Positions 11,164 through 23,400 of a stretch of 64,000 nucleotides of DNA are shown piece after piece; position 1 is the stretch's first letter, and each line of letters begins with the position of its first letter. A model generated the notes under the pieces. The model had not been told where the DNA came from. It ran no database searches and saw only the letters and a program-made list of their open reading frames with translations. Source of the DNA: Antedon mediterranea (taxonomy: Eukaryota > Echinodermata > Crinoidea > Comatulida > Antedonidae). The position numbers and the translations under genes were made by a program. The stretch is from contig NC_092678.1 of assembly GCF_964355755.1 (NCBI RefSeq), forward strand, positions 11,256,922-11,320,921. Reading direction: 5' to 3'.

Positions 11164-11670
11164 TGCACGACGGAAGAAGATCTACACCAAGGGATAAGCG
11201 ATTATGAACAGATGATCAATGACGTCAAATCAAAATCACCAACAACAAATGTGATTTTGTCCACCACATGCCCTCGTACTGATAAACTGGAACACCAGGA
11301 GAGAGTTGTTCGAATGAACAATAGCATTAAGGAAATTGCAACGAAAACAAATGTTCAAGTAATTGATAATGATGAGACCTTCTTGCTGAGAAATGGATCT
11401 ACTGCTCAATGGAACCTAAATGGTGGTGGATTACACCTATCGAGATCAGGAACGAGACTACTCCTCAGCAACATGAACGCAACCCATCCCATCATAAAAC
11501 CAGCGTCTACCAGATCAAATATCAAACAGTCACGAGGCCACTATGAACGTCATAACAAGGCTCGTCACCATCGACACTTTGAACACCAGCAAAACCCTCG
11601 TTTCAACAACAACAACAGACACGACTATGGTTTACAGGACTACAGCCCTGCCCAGGATCGTCAAGCATAG
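11152..11670 (+). CDS. LINE ORF1 C-terminal part, SGNH hydrolase-like, 5'-truncated
   Basis: About 168 residues from the LINE plus four fortuitous ones: the ATG at 11152 lies in satellite DNA, and true LINE sequence begins at 11164. The core DYEQMINDVKSKSPTTNVIL, the ILSTTCPR strand and the final block GGGLHLSRSGTRLL resemble the C-terminal half of the SGNH esterase of CR1-type ORF1 proteins. In that block the histidine (residue 95) is kept, but the aspartate usually three residues before it is glycine. After it comes a basic Q/N/H/R-rich tail (about 120-170) likely to bind nucleic acid. It stops with TAG at 11668-11670, in the same frame as ORF2 and with no other stop before the ORF2 ATG. 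Confidence 0.75.
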   Translation: MNTNCTTEEDLHQGISDYEQMINDVKSKSPTTNVILSTTCPRTDKLEHQERVVRMNNSIKEIATKTNVQVIDNDETFLLRNGSTAQWNLNGGGLHLSRSGTRLLLSNMNATHPIIKPASTRSNIKQSRGHYERHNKARHHRHFEHQQNPRFNNNNRHDYGLQDYSPAQDRQA

Positions 11671-11703
11671 GGACGCGCAAGCAACAATACAGCGGGAATA
11701 ACT

Positions 11704-14700
11704 ATGAAAAACAGTTTTGGGGGACTTACAGATGAACTTAATAATTCAATAACTGATTTACAGATAGAAACTGATAAAATAAACTCTGATTATAGCTCAA
11801 ATAATGCAAGTGATTCTAAAAGAAGAAAACACAGACGACGTGGAAAGAAATATGGTAGATCAAAAACAAGCAAGTGTAGTAATATTAAAATAGTATTTAA
11901 TAATATCAATAGGTTAACGTCTGTTAGACTCAATGAGATTGCTCATTTAATCAAAGAGAATAATATTCAGGTTTTTGGCGTTGCAGAAACCTTTCTAACT
12001 AATGATAATAATATTAATATAGATGGTTATAATTGGTTTGGTAAATGTAGAAAACACAAGCGAGGAGGGGGTGTAGGTGCCTTTGTTGCGAAAGATATTA
12101 CTATTTTAGATGACAATGTTTTTAATTGTAATTCCGATGAATACGAAAGAATTTGGGTAAAAGTGTGTTTTGATTCAAACACACCAGTGTATATATCGGT
12201 AGTATATTATCCTGTTAATGGAGTTGACAGTGAGAAATCAGATGAATTGACTAATCAATTATTATCAGAAGTTATCCAATTAGAAAATAATGCAGAAAAT
12301 CATGAGCCTCTCATTCTGATAATGGGGGACTTTAATGGTAGAATTGGTCATGAAATTGCTAATGGTGATCCACAGGTTAATAGTAATGGTAAGCGCTTAC
12401 TACAATTTAAGGATGATTCAAATATGTTTATTTTAAACTGTAGTCCTTTATGTGAAGGGGTGGTTACTTGGTGCAAGGGTAATCAGAAAAGCACCATTGA
12501 TTACATACTTTGTTCTCAAAATATGTTGAATAATGTAGTAAAGTTCATTGTTGATGAAGACAGAAAGCTAGGCACAGGAAGTGATCACAATAGCCTTTTG
12601 TTAGAATTAGATACTACCCTAATCACTCCTGTCAATCATCATTCTTATGCTAATCATGTATGGAATACTGCAGGTATTCAGGATTTTATTAAGTATCAAG
12701 AAAATATTGAAAACAACTTTTCCAACTGGAATGCTGATGGCTTTAATAATGTTGATAACTTGTGGGAATCCTGGAAATCTATTGTTGTTTCTTCAGCTAA
12801 GGATGGTATTGGTATTAAGAAATTAAGTAAAAAACGTAAACATTGGTTTGATAATGAAGTTCAAAAAGCAATAGCAGAACGAAGAGAGGCTGCTCGTGCT
12901 CATAGACGCTCAGTTAAATTAGATCCCAATTGTGCTCACACAGATAATCTGTGGCAATATTATCAAGAAAAAAGGATACATGCCAAAAAAGTTATATCTA
13001 AGAAAATTACTGAAACTAGGGTAAATAAATCGGTAGAGATTGCTAATAAAGGAGGACCATCCTGTAGGGACTTTTGGAACATATTAAAAGGGTCTAATGA
13101 CAAACATAGTAAATCAGGCATTAATTGTGTAAAAATCCCAGAATCAGATGAAACTACTTGTGATAAAGGAAAAATACTTTATTTTGTTAAAGAGTATTGG
13201 GAGAACTTAGGTAAGGCTAATAACGATTATGATTGTTTTACTTATTTAACGAAGCGGGCGGTTGATGAGATGCGTTCTAATACATTAGGTAATAATAACG
13301 ATGACGAAAATTTACTATGTGACATTAATATAGACCTTGATATAATCATTGAGGCACTTGCAATCGCTAAAAATAATAAAGCTCCGGGAGTTGATGGAAT
13401 AACCAATGAGCTTTTAAAAAATGGTGGAGACGCTTTAGCGGCATCACTCGTTTGTTTATTTAATAAAATTATCAAATTAGAAACAATTCCAAGTGAGTGG
13501 AATATGAGTATCGTTGTACCAATATTTAAAAAAGGAGATCGTAAAGACCTAAATAATTATAGAGGCATCTCATTAACATCTTGTGTTTCCAAAATATTTA
13601 ATAGAGTAATCTCAATGTATATATCTTGCTTTGTTGAAAAAGAAAATGTACTTTCGGAAGTCCAGGGAGGCTTTAGAGCCTATCACCGTTGTGAAGATCA
13701 CATCTTTACATTGAAAAGCATTTTATCTTGTCGTTCAATTGAAGGTAAAACTACACATCTAGCTTTCCTGGACTTCCGAAAAGCATTTGATAGTGTATGG
13801 CGTGATGGTCTCCTAAAATGTGCCTGGGATACGGGAGTTAGAGGGAAAATTTGGAAAATAATAAGCTCACTATATGACAATGTTAAAGCAAAAGTAAAAG
13901 TGGGGGAAAGCATGACTAATGAGTTTAATATCCACAAAGGAGTAAAACAAGGGTGTGTACTCTCACCAATTTTATTTTCTATATTTATTAATGAATTTGT
14001 TAAACTTCTTCGTGAAAGCAACTTCGGGGTAAGAATGAATGGTGTCTGGATGGGAGGGCTCTTCTGGGCTGATGATGTTATATTGATTGCTAATAATGAA
14101 AGGGAAATGACTGAAATGTTAGAAATTGCCAATATATTCGCCAAAGAATGGAAACTTGGTTTTAATCATGAAAAATCAAATGTCATGGTTGTTGGAAAAC
14201 GCATAAATAAAGATAAAGAGTGGAAATTAGGTGAAAAATCGATAAAAGAAGTAAATAGTTATAAATATTTAGGGGTCTATATTTCCTCAAACATGAGTGA
14301 ACATTCACATTATGAACATGTTATCCAAAAGGGCAACCGGCTTATAGCTTATATCAAAGGTATCATAGCTAACCTTGATGACTTTAACCGGGTGTACTAT
14401 GGAAACATACTGTGGAAAACCATTGCAATTCCTTCAATAAATTATGCTTGTAGCATTTGGTATAATAAATCCAAGAAGGATAACGAAGACCTAGAGAAAG
14501 TGCAATTGCAAATGGCCCGCTTTCTTCTCAAAGCTCCACGGTATACTCCAAAAGAGGCACTCTATGGTGACCTTGGGTGGGTTCCATTATCCAAGTTACA
14601 CAAACTGTCCAGAGTTAAATTATTTAATCGTTTTATAACTATGGATGACCACAGGTGGCCTAATATTGTACTTAATTCTATGCTACAATTGAAATGTGAC

Positions 14701-15357
14701 TTTGATCGTTTAAAATATAAATTTCTTAGTAGTTGTGTTGACATATTTGAAAAATGTACAGATATAGGCTTTTACAACAATGTTTTTGATAATGATAGTT
14801 TAACTCTTGTTCCTTTCTCAGTTAGCAATGTCGAGCGATGTTTGTCAGAATCATATAAATCAGAGTGGTCAAATAATATAATGCAAAAAACCTCATTAAA
14901 TTTATACTCAAAATTGAAACCTTTCCCTAATTTAGAAAAATATTTACTTGATAAAACACATTTTTATGAGACAAGTCTGAAATTTAAATTAAGATCTAAC
15001 ACTCTACCTTTAGATTGTAAAACTTATAAATGGTCCAATGATGTGTCCGGTCTTTGTACTTTATGTGGGAATGGCGAAATCGAAGACATTAAACATTTTT
15101 TATTAAACTGTAAAGCATTTGATAATATTAGAATGAAAGAATTATCCAATCTACAAAATAATCTTGTACTCTGTAATGATTATGACACATGGAATCGTTA
15201 CACAACAGCAACTGCTGATGATAAATTACAGTATATTTTAGGTGGAGATTCTATCGCGATTTGTAAAGAATCTGAGACCTTTTTTGATTTGTTTTGTAAA
15301 CAATACACAAGAGCTGCATGGGAGAAACGGTCAGAACTTAAATCTCCCAATATATAG
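11704..15357 (+). CDS. LINE ORF2: AP endonuclease and reverse transcriptase
   Basis: 1217 residues, uninterrupted. Basic lead (RRKHRRRGKKYGR, 40-52), then an APE-type endonuclease at about 60-300: N66 region, E95 (VAET), GDFNGR at 208-213 with D209, D266 (IDYIL) and SDH at 293-295. RT at about 540-830: PGVDGI, NNYRGISL, D690 in FLDFRKAFDSV, GVKQGCVLSPILF, and FWADD with D790/D791 where Y is more usual before ADD. A C-terminal knuckle C1118-x2-C1121-x9-H1131-x4-C1136 follows. The enzyme nicks the target and primes cDNA from the nick. Start chosen as the first ATG after the ORF1 stop; twelve codons upstream are also open. Nothing suggests inactivation, so this copy could supply the protein if transcribed. 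Confidence 0.95.
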   Translation: MKNSFGGLTDELNNSITDLQIETDKINSDYSSNNASDSKRRKHRRRGKKYGRSKTSKCSNIKIVFNNINRLTSVRLNEIAHLIKENNIQVFGVAETFLTNDNNINIDGYNWFGKCRKHKRGGGVGAFVAKDITILDDNVFNCNSDEYERIWVKVCFDSNTPVYISVVYYPVNGVDSEKSDELTNQLLSEVIQLENNAENHEPLILIMGDFNGRIGHEIANGDPQVNSNGKRLLQFKDDSNMFILNCSPLCEGVVTWCKGNQKSTIDYILCSQNMLNNVVKFIVDEDRKLGTGSDHNSLLLELDTTLITPVNHHSYANHVWNTAGIQDFIKYQENIENNFSNWNADGFNNVDNLWESWKSIVVSSAKDGIGIKKLSKKRKHWFDNEVQKAIAERREAARAHRRSVKLDPNCAHTDNLWQYYQEKRIHAKKVISKKITETRVNKSVEIANKGGPSCRDFWNILKGSNDKHSKSGINCVKIPESDETTCDKGKILYFVKEYWENLGKANNDYDCFTYLTKRAVDEMRSNTLGNNNDDENLLCDINIDLDIIIEALAIAKNNKAPGVDGITNELLKNGGDALAASLVCLFNKIIKLETIPSEWNMSIVVPIFKKGDRKDLNNYRGISLTSCVSKIFNRVISMYISCFVEKENVLSEVQGGFRAYHRCEDHIFTLKSILSCRSIEGKTTHLAFLDFRKAFDSVWRDGLLKCAWDTGVRGKIWKIISSLYDNVKAKVKVGESMTNEFNIHKGVKQGCVLSPILFSIFINEFVKLLRESNFGVRMNGVWMGGLFWADDVILIANNEREMTEMLEIANIFAKEWKLGFNHEKSNVMVVGKRINKDKEWKLGEKSIKEVNSYKYLGVYISSNMSEHSHYEHVIQKGNRLIAYIKGIIANLDDFNRVYYGNILWKTIAIPSINYACSIWYNKSKKDNEDLEKVQLQMARFLLKAPRYTPKEALYGDLGWVPLSKLHKLSRVKLFNRFITMDDHRWPNIVLNSMLQLKCDFDRLKYKFLSSCVDIFEKCTDIGFYNNVFDNDSLTLVPFSVSNVERCLSESYKSEWSNNIMQKTSLNLYSKLKPFPNLEKYLLDKTHFYETSLKFKLRSNTLPLDCKTYKWSNDVSGLCTLCGNGEIEDIKHFLLNCKAFDNIRMKELSNLQNNLVLCNDYDTWNRYTTATADDKLQYILGGDSIAICKESETFFDLFCKQYTRAAWEKRSELKSPNI

Positions 15358-15741
15358 ATTGTTTTTCTTTTGTATTGTTGCTTTTATATATTTGTATTTA
15401 GATTTGTAAATAGTATACACCTGTGATAACAACTATAGGTCTTCGGTACCTGATGTTGAAACACAATGGTTTGTAATGTAAACTCTTTACTATATTTTAT
15501 GTTTATTTTTATATACCTCTTTATCAACTCAAACCTATGATACCGTAGGACAATTTAATACAGTACCTATATTACCATGTTGGTATTGATTTTTCTTTTA
15601 TATTTTTGCAAATAGTTTAAGAACCTGTATCCGTCATATAATGTATTGTTTTGATGTATTATGTTAAATTGGATGCACCACTTCTGTGTGTGCCACCGAT
15701 GCAAAGGTGTCATTTCCTAATAAATTATTATTATTATTATT
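15358..15741 (+). other. LINE 3' untranslated region and tail
   Basis: AT-rich, no frame. Ends in a simple ATT repeat containing AATAAA before the ACTAAT target duplication, as expected of LINEs that end in a short simple repeat in place of poly(A). Confidence 0.75.
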
Positions 15742-18700
15742 ACTAATAATTTCATTCAATAAAATTAAATTTAAAGGTACAGTTACGTAATTTCTGTGAT
15801 TTTCCTTGAGAGCGTGTTTATTTAATTAAACAGCATTCAATTGCTTAAATAGACTTGATTTTTTCTTGTTTGAGTTTACTTTAGTTCTATGTGATGAACA
15901 CTAATAATTTCATTTAATAAAAATAAATTTAAAGGTACAGTTACGTAATTTATGTGATTTTTCTTGAGAGCGTGTTTTTTATTTAAACCACATTCAATTG
16001 CTTAAATAGACCTGGTTTTTTCTTTTTTGAGTTTACTTTAGTTCTATGTGATGAACACTAATAATTTAATTCAATAAAAATAAATTTAAAGGTACAGTTA
16101 CGTAATTTATGTGATTTTTCTTGAGAGCGTGTTTTTTAATTAAACAGCATTCAATTGCTTAAATAGACCTGGTTTTTTCTTGTTTGAGTTTACTTTAGTT
16201 CTATGTGATGAACACTAATAATTTAATTCAATAAAAATAAATTTAAAGGTACAGTTACGTAATTTATGTGATTTTTCTTGAGAGCGTGTTTTTTAATTAA
16301 ACAGCATTCAATTGCTTAAATAGACCTGATTTTTTCTTGTTTAAGTTTACTTTAGTTCCATGTGATGAACACTAATAATTTCATTCAATAAAAATAAATT
16401 TAAAGGTACAGTTACGTAGTTTCTGTGATTTTTCTTGAGAGCGTGTTTTTTAATTAAACAGCATTCAATTGCTAAAATAGACCTGATTTTTTCTTGTTTA
16501 AGTTTACTTTAGTTCTATGTGATGAACACTAATAATTTAATTCAATAAAAATAAATTTAAAGGTACAGTTACGTAGTTTCTGTGATTTTTCTTGAGAGCG
16601 TGTTTTTTAATTAAACAGCATTCAATTGCTTAAATAGACCTGATTTTTTCTTGTTTTAGTTTACTTTAGTTCCATGTGATGAACACTAATAATTTCATTT
16701 AATAAAAATAAATTTAAAGGTACAGTTACGTAATTTATGTGATTTTTCTTGAGAGCGTGTTTTTTAATTAAACCACATTCAATTGCGTAAATAGACCTGG
16801 TTTTTTCTTTTTTGAGTTTACTTTATTTCTATGTGATGAACACTAATAATTTAATTCAATAAAAATAAATTTAAAGGTACAGTTACGTAATTTATGTGAT
16901 TTTTCTTGAGAGCGTGTTTTTTAATTAAACAGCATTCAATTGCTTAAATAGACCTGTTTTTTTCTGGTTTGAGTTTACTTTAGTTCTATGTGATGAACAC
17001 TAATAATTTAATTCAATAAAAATAAATTTAAAGGTACAGTTACGTAGTTTCTGTGATTTTTCTTGAGAGCGTGTTTTTTAATTAAACAGCATTCAATTGC
17101 TTAAATAGACCTGGTTTTTTCTTGTTTGAGTTTACTTTAGTTCTATGTGATGAACACTAATAATCTAATTCAATAAAAATAAATTTAAAGGTACAGTTAC
17201 GTAATTTATGTGATTTTTCTTGAGAGCGTGTTTTTTAATTAAACAGCATTCAATTGCTTAAATAGACCTGGTTTTTTCTTGTTTGAGTTTACTTTAGTTC
17301 TATGTGATGAACACTAATAATTTAATTCAATAAAAATAAATTTAAAGGTACAGTTACGTAGTTTCTGTGATTTTTCTTGAGAGCGTGTTTTTTAATTAAA
17401 CAGCATTCAATTGCTAAAATAGACCTGATTTTTTCTTGTTTAAGTTTACTTTAGTTCCAACACTAATAATTTCATTCAATAAAAATAAATTTAAAGGTAC
17501 AGTTACGTAGTTTCTGTGATTTTTCTTGAGAGCGTGTTTTTTAATTAAACAGCATTCAATTGCTAAAATAGACCTGATTTTTTCTTGTTTAAGTTTACTT
17601 TAGTTCCATGTGATGAACACTAATAATTTCATTCAATAAAATTAAATTTAAAGGTACAGTTACGTAATTTCTGTGATTTTCCTTGAGAGCGTGTTTTTTA
17701 ATTAAACAGCATTCAATTGCTTAAATAGACCTGGTTTTTTCTTGTTTGAGTTTACTTTAGTTCTATGTGATGAACACTAATAATTTAATTCAATAAAAAT
17801 AAATTTAAAGGTACAGTTACGTAATTTATGTGATTTTTCTTGAGAGCGTGTTTTTTAATTAAACAGCATTCAATTGCTTAAATAGACCTGGTTTTTTCTT
17901 GTTTGAGTTTACTTTAGTTCTATGTGGTGAACACTAATAATTTAATTCAATAAAAATAAATTTAAAGGTACAGTTACGTAGTTTCTGTGATTTTTCTTGA
18001 GAGCGTGTTTTTTTAATTAAACAGCATTCAATTGCTTAAATAGACCTGGTTTTTTCTTGTTTGAGTTTACTTTAGTTCTATGTGATGAACACTAATAATT
18101 TAATTCAATAAAAATAAATTTAAAGGTACAGTTACGTAATTTATGTGATTTTTCTTGAGAGCGTGTTTTTTAATTAAACAGCATTCAATTGCTTAAATAG
18201 ACCTGGTTTTTTCTTGTTTGAGTTTACTTTAGTTCTATGTGATGAACACTAATAATTTAATTCAATAAAAATAAATTTAAAGGTACAGTTACGTAGTTTC
18301 TGTGATTTTTCTTGAGAGCGTGTTTTTTAATTAAACAGCATTCAATTGCTTAAATAGACCTGATTTTTTCTTGTTTTAGTTTACTTTAGTTCCATGTGAT
18401 GAACACTAATAATTTCATTTAATAAAAATAAATTTAAAGGTACAGTTACGTAATTTATGTGATTTTTCTTGAGAGCGTGTTTTTTAATTAAACCACATTC
18501 AATTGCGTAAATAGACCTGGTTTTTTCTTTTTTGAGTTTACTTTATTTCTATGTGATGAACACTAATAATTTAATTCAATAAAAATAAATTTAAAGGTAC
18601 AGTTACGTAATTTATGTGATTTTTCTTGAGAGCGTGTTTTTTAATTAAACAGCATTCAATTGCTTAAATAGACCTGGTTTTTTCTGGTTTGAGTTTACTT

Positions 18701-20490
18701 TAGTTCTATGTGATGAACACTAATAATTTAATTCAATAAAAATAAATTTAAAGGTACAGTTACGTAGTTTCTGTGATTTTTCTTGAGAGCGTGTTTTTTA
18801 ATTAAACAGCATTCAATTGCTTAAATAGACCTGGTTTTTTCTTGTTTGAGTTTACTTTAGTTCTATGTGATGAACACTAATAATTTAATTCAATAAAAAT
18901 AAATTTAAAGGTACAGTTACGTAGTTTCTGTGATTTTTCTTGAGAGTGTGTTTTTTAATTAAACAGCATTCAATTGCTTAAATAGACCTGATTTTTTCTT
19001 GTTTTAGTTTACTTTAGTTCCATGTGATGAACACTAATAATTTCATTTAATAAAAATAAATTTAAAGGTACAGTTACGTAATTTATGTGATTTTTCTTGA
19101 GAGCGTGTTTTTTAATTAAACCACATTCAATTGCTTAAATAGACCTCGTTTTTTCTTTTTTGAGTTTACTTTAGTTCTATGTGATGAACACTAATAATTT
19201 AATTCAATAAAAATAAATTTAAAGGTACAGTTACGTAATTTATGTGATTTTTCTTGAGAGCGTGTTTTTTAATTAAACAGCATTCAATTGCTTAAATAGA
19301 CCTGATTTTTTCTTTTTTGAGTTTACTTTAGTTCTATGTGATGAACACTAATAATTTAATTCAATAAAAATAAATTTAAAGGTACAGTTACGTAATTTAT
19401 GTGATTTTTCTTGAGAGCGTGTTTTTTAATTAAACAGCATTCAATTGCTTAAATAGACCTGGTTTTTTCTTGTTTGAGTTTACTTTAGTTCTATGTGATG
19501 AACACTAATAATTTAATTCAATAAAAATAAATTTAAAGGTACAGTTACGTAGTTTCTGTGATTTTTCTTGAGAGCGTGTTTTTTAATTAAACAGCATTCA
19601 ATTGCTTAAATAGACCTGGTTTTTTCTTGTTTGAGTTTACTTTAGTTCTATGTGATGAACACTAATAATTTAATTCAATAAAAATAAATTTAAAGGTACA
19701 GTTACGTAATTTATGTGATTTTTCTTGAGAGCGTGTTTTTTAATTAAACAGCATTCAATTGCTTAAATAGACCTGATTTTTTCTTTTTTGAGTTTACTTT
19801 AGTTCTATGTGATGAACACTAATAATTTAATTCAATAAAAATAAATTTAAAGGTACAGTTACGTAATTTATGTGATTTTTCTTGAGAGCGTGTTTTTTAA
19901 TTAAACAGCATTCAATTGCTTAAATAGACCTGATTTTTTCTTTTTTGAGTTTACTTTAGTTCCATGTGATGAACACTAATAATTTCATTCAGTAAAAATA
20001 AATTTAAAAGTACAGTTACGTAATTTCTGTGATTTTTCTTGAGAGCGTGTTTTTTAATTAAACAGCATTCAATTGCTTAAATAGACCTGATTTTTTCTTG
20101 TTTAAGTTTACTTTAGTTCTATGTGATGAACACTAATAATTTAATTCAATAAAAATCAATTTAAAGATACAGTTACGTTGTTTCTGTGATTTTTCTTGAG
20201 AGCGTGTTTTTTAATTAAACAGCATTCAATTGCTTAAATAGACCTGATTTTTTCTTGTTTGAGTTTACTTTAGTTCCATGTGATGAACACTAATAATTTC
20301 ATTTAATAAAAATAAATTTAAAGGTACAGCATTCAATTGCTTAAATAGACTTGATTTTATCTTGTTTGACTTTACTTTAGTTCTATGTGATGAACACTAA
20401 TAAATTCATTCAATAAAAATAAATTTAAAGGTACAGTTATACAATTTCTGTGATTTTTCCCTGAGAGCGTGTTTTTTTTAGTTAAATATC
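15742..20490. repeat. 157 bp satellite array, about 30 copies
   Basis: Monomers begin at gatgaacactaata and recur every 157 bp (for example 16050, 16207, 16364). Each has a taaatttaaaggtacag block, cttgagagcgtg, an attaaacagcattcaattgc block and gagtttactttagtt. Monomer variants recur at long range: the variant with gttttagtttac at 16651 returns at 18371 (1720 bp, 11 monomers less a small net deletion) and at 18999 (628 bp, four monomers). One monomer near 17456 lacks tgtgatga. The last two copies (20320-20490) are shortened and diverged. Confidence 0.96.
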
Positions 20491-23400
20491 ATTCAATTCA
20501 AATCCCCATTTTGTAACCACCATGAGTTCGGGTCCATTTAAACAAGCTGGGCAAGCTGTAAATTGTATTAATCCACTATGTATGTATGCGTATTGTTTGT
20601 ATTACATAATATGCAATAGTTTTGTAATTAATCGATACCATTAATTCCAACAAACAAATGGTAGGGCTACTTAAAATTATTTATGTGGTCCATAGTTACC
20701 AACCGTCTCGCATCGTTCGGGACGGTCCCGCATTTCAAGTGATTTTAATGAAACACGCGTTTAAACCTAAGTAGGCCTATATACGATGCGTTATCATTTT
20801 TTAACACAAGTTGAGAGGAAAATGCATTCAAATTAATTGGTATATTTTAAAAGTATAGAACATTACACGAGTAGGCCTATTTATATTATTACATCATGAC
20901 ACATCAATAAAATACGTAATATCAGGGAAAGTTACAATTAATGTGTCCGTGGTCGTTCGCCGTGACGAGGATGGGCCTATAACCACTTGACGTTTGTCAT
21001 GATCGCAATTACACATGACATGATTTTGTGTGCGTTTATAAAAGGTAAACCCAATTTTCTTGCTATTGGTTGGTGGATCAGTTCAATTTTCACCCTCCAA
21101 AAAATGTTTTTTAATAAAATAAATTCATGAATCAGCATGAAAAACGTTGAATTAACAAAAAAAAGAGTAATATACAATCTAATAATATTTGCATCGTTTA
21201 CCGTACCGGAATCAAGAGGTGCCATTCATCATGAATTTTACGTGCGAGAGTAATATTTCCGGCCATAGGAGTGCCAGTGAACTAAATTTGTTTCCGTCGC
21301 AAGTCGCCACGAGGGGGTGGGGGCTGTAAATACTTTGTGTCCGATCACGCATTTTAAATCTCTCAGGTTGGTACGGTAAGTATGGTGGTCATCGTTAAAT
21401 TGGCTGTTATTACAACAATTAAATACTTTTAAGTATTTAATTGTATGTATTAAAATAAGTACAACAAAACAAACTCGCTTTAAAAATAACAAAAATTGCA
21501 TATTTAACTTGGGACTTTGTTTATGTTTAATTTTAGGTTTGTTATATTGGAACAAAATTAGAGCAATAAAAAGAGCATGTTAAAAAGATGAATCTGTCAT
21601 TGAGTAAGATGAAACTTAAATTGAATTAAAACCGATTTTCTTAATAATCATACTTAGAGATGCAAATCATCAAAATAATATTTATATGAAATTTAAACAC
21701 TTTTATAGCCTATGCATGTACGCCTGTGCCATGTTATGCTTTAAAAAAAATTATCTAGTATAGTATGACCCGTGCCGGGTATTTTCTTTTTAATACCGTC
21801 GATGGAAAATTGCCTTGATCATTTTGAATTTATATCTCCATATTTTGACCTTGTGTTATTTCTTGTATACGGCAATTGAAATAAAACCTTAAATCATACT
21901 ACAAAAATACACCGTAATTTATAAAAGTAGAAATGTGAAAGAAAACACGAGAGAGAAAAGAAAACAAACTTTACAGTAGGTTTCTACAATATACAGCAAA
22001 TAGTATCTTTGAATACAGTTAAAAATCCACGGAATAAAATATATAGAGGGCAGCAATCAGGAAATCGTTTGTATATACCTGCAGTTTTTCAATATTTATT
22101 ATAAATTTGACCGCAATTACCCACAGTAAAATGGAATAGCCCGTGCTATTCTTTAACAGGCAATACCTCAAGACAAATACAATATATGTATGACTAACTC
22201 TCAGCGACGTGCTGCATGCAGCAAACCGCAATTGGTAGAATTGGAACATGAGTTGTTCAATTCAATGGCCTAATTTGACCAATCAGAGCACTGAGAGCAC
22301 TGATGACGTCACTACAGTGTTCAAATTGTTGAACAATCAGAGCACTGGAAAGTGACGTAATTAATATCTGACTTCTCCACACATGTTTCACACATTCACA
22401 ACAATGATAAGATTTTGCCAATAGACAACATCTTTTTACAAATTCTCTCGACTTAGTATTAAATTCATTTGAAAAAGATCTTCTAGTAGTAGCTGTATTT
22501 ATGTTGAACGTGTGCTTGCATTTAAGGTAGGAGAAGAAGTTTATTTTATGCTATAAATCAGCATTTAAAAGTTTTGAAAATGGTTTGGCCTAGCTAGCCT
22601 AGCCAATCATAATGTCATGTTATGTATGGCATATGTGGTAAGCCCCATGCCAGCCCCGCGAAACCAGTTGGCCTGCTCGTATTTGTCGTTATATGGTAGG
22701 CCTTTTTTTATTAGTAACAATAGGCCTAGAGATGCATTTGTTAGCCCATTCTACTATGGTGTTGTTATTTACATTGTTTGCACACTATAGGCTAGGCCCT
22801 AAAAAATGATGATAATTTATATTATTAATATTACAGTAGTATTAATATTATCATTTATTAGTTAGGCCTAGCTAAGCTATGTAAGGTACTACTACAGTAT
22901 TGTTACTTTAGCCTAGTAGTTTAGTATTATTAGCCCCTACTAGGCCTAGCTATATTAATTATTATTAACAAACAAAGGTAGGATTTTCTCTGTGCCACTC
23001 TTTTAGTTAGCCTAGATCTTTGTTTTCCAATGGGCCTGCTGCTAGTGCTAGTATATTTTTAGGGCTCCCTTTTGGCCTAGACTTTTTTATTTATTTAATA
23101 TTTTAACAATCCTACTACTAGTAGTAGTAAGTAGGCCTAGTTAGTAATTGTAATAGATGAATTTTTCGTTTAAAGTGAGCTATTCTTCAAAATTTAATTT
23201 TGATGCAAAAAATGTTAATATTAAATTATTAATTTTTTTAAATAGATTTTAACCCTAAATTTAAACAATATAAAACAATTAATCACCGTGGTATGACAAA
23301 ACAAACTAAATAAACCTATGTCTACCCTTCTATGATATAGAAAAACAATTTAACTTTTATAATGATTGTTTATTGTATTATTATTGTAAGTGTAGGCTTC

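Larger units (their letters stand above)
11164..15741 (+). mobile_element. 5'-truncated LINE with two intact frames
   Basis: 4578 bp non-LTR retrotransposon inserted in the 157 bp satellite. The target duplication ACTAAT flanks it. The 5' end is cut inside ORF1; the 3' end is an (ATT)n-type tail, aataaattattattattatt, at about 15718-15741. ORF1 holds an SGNH-hydrolase-like C-terminal part and ORF2 an APE-type endonuclease, RT and C-terminal zinc knuckle. An esterase-type ORF1 plus this ORF2 fits the CR1/L2/RTE-X part of the LINE tree; exact clade not resolved by eye. Confidence 0.93.

Noticed and set aside
15742-20490. Regularly spaced repeats that could suggest a CRISPR array
   Set aside because: The whole 157 bp unit is conserved, with no unique spacers, and the DNA is eukaryotic. 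It is a satellite.
20977-21555. Minus-strand frames of 82 and 105 codons
   Set aside because: Low-complexity AT-rich translation without recognisable domain or splice support.
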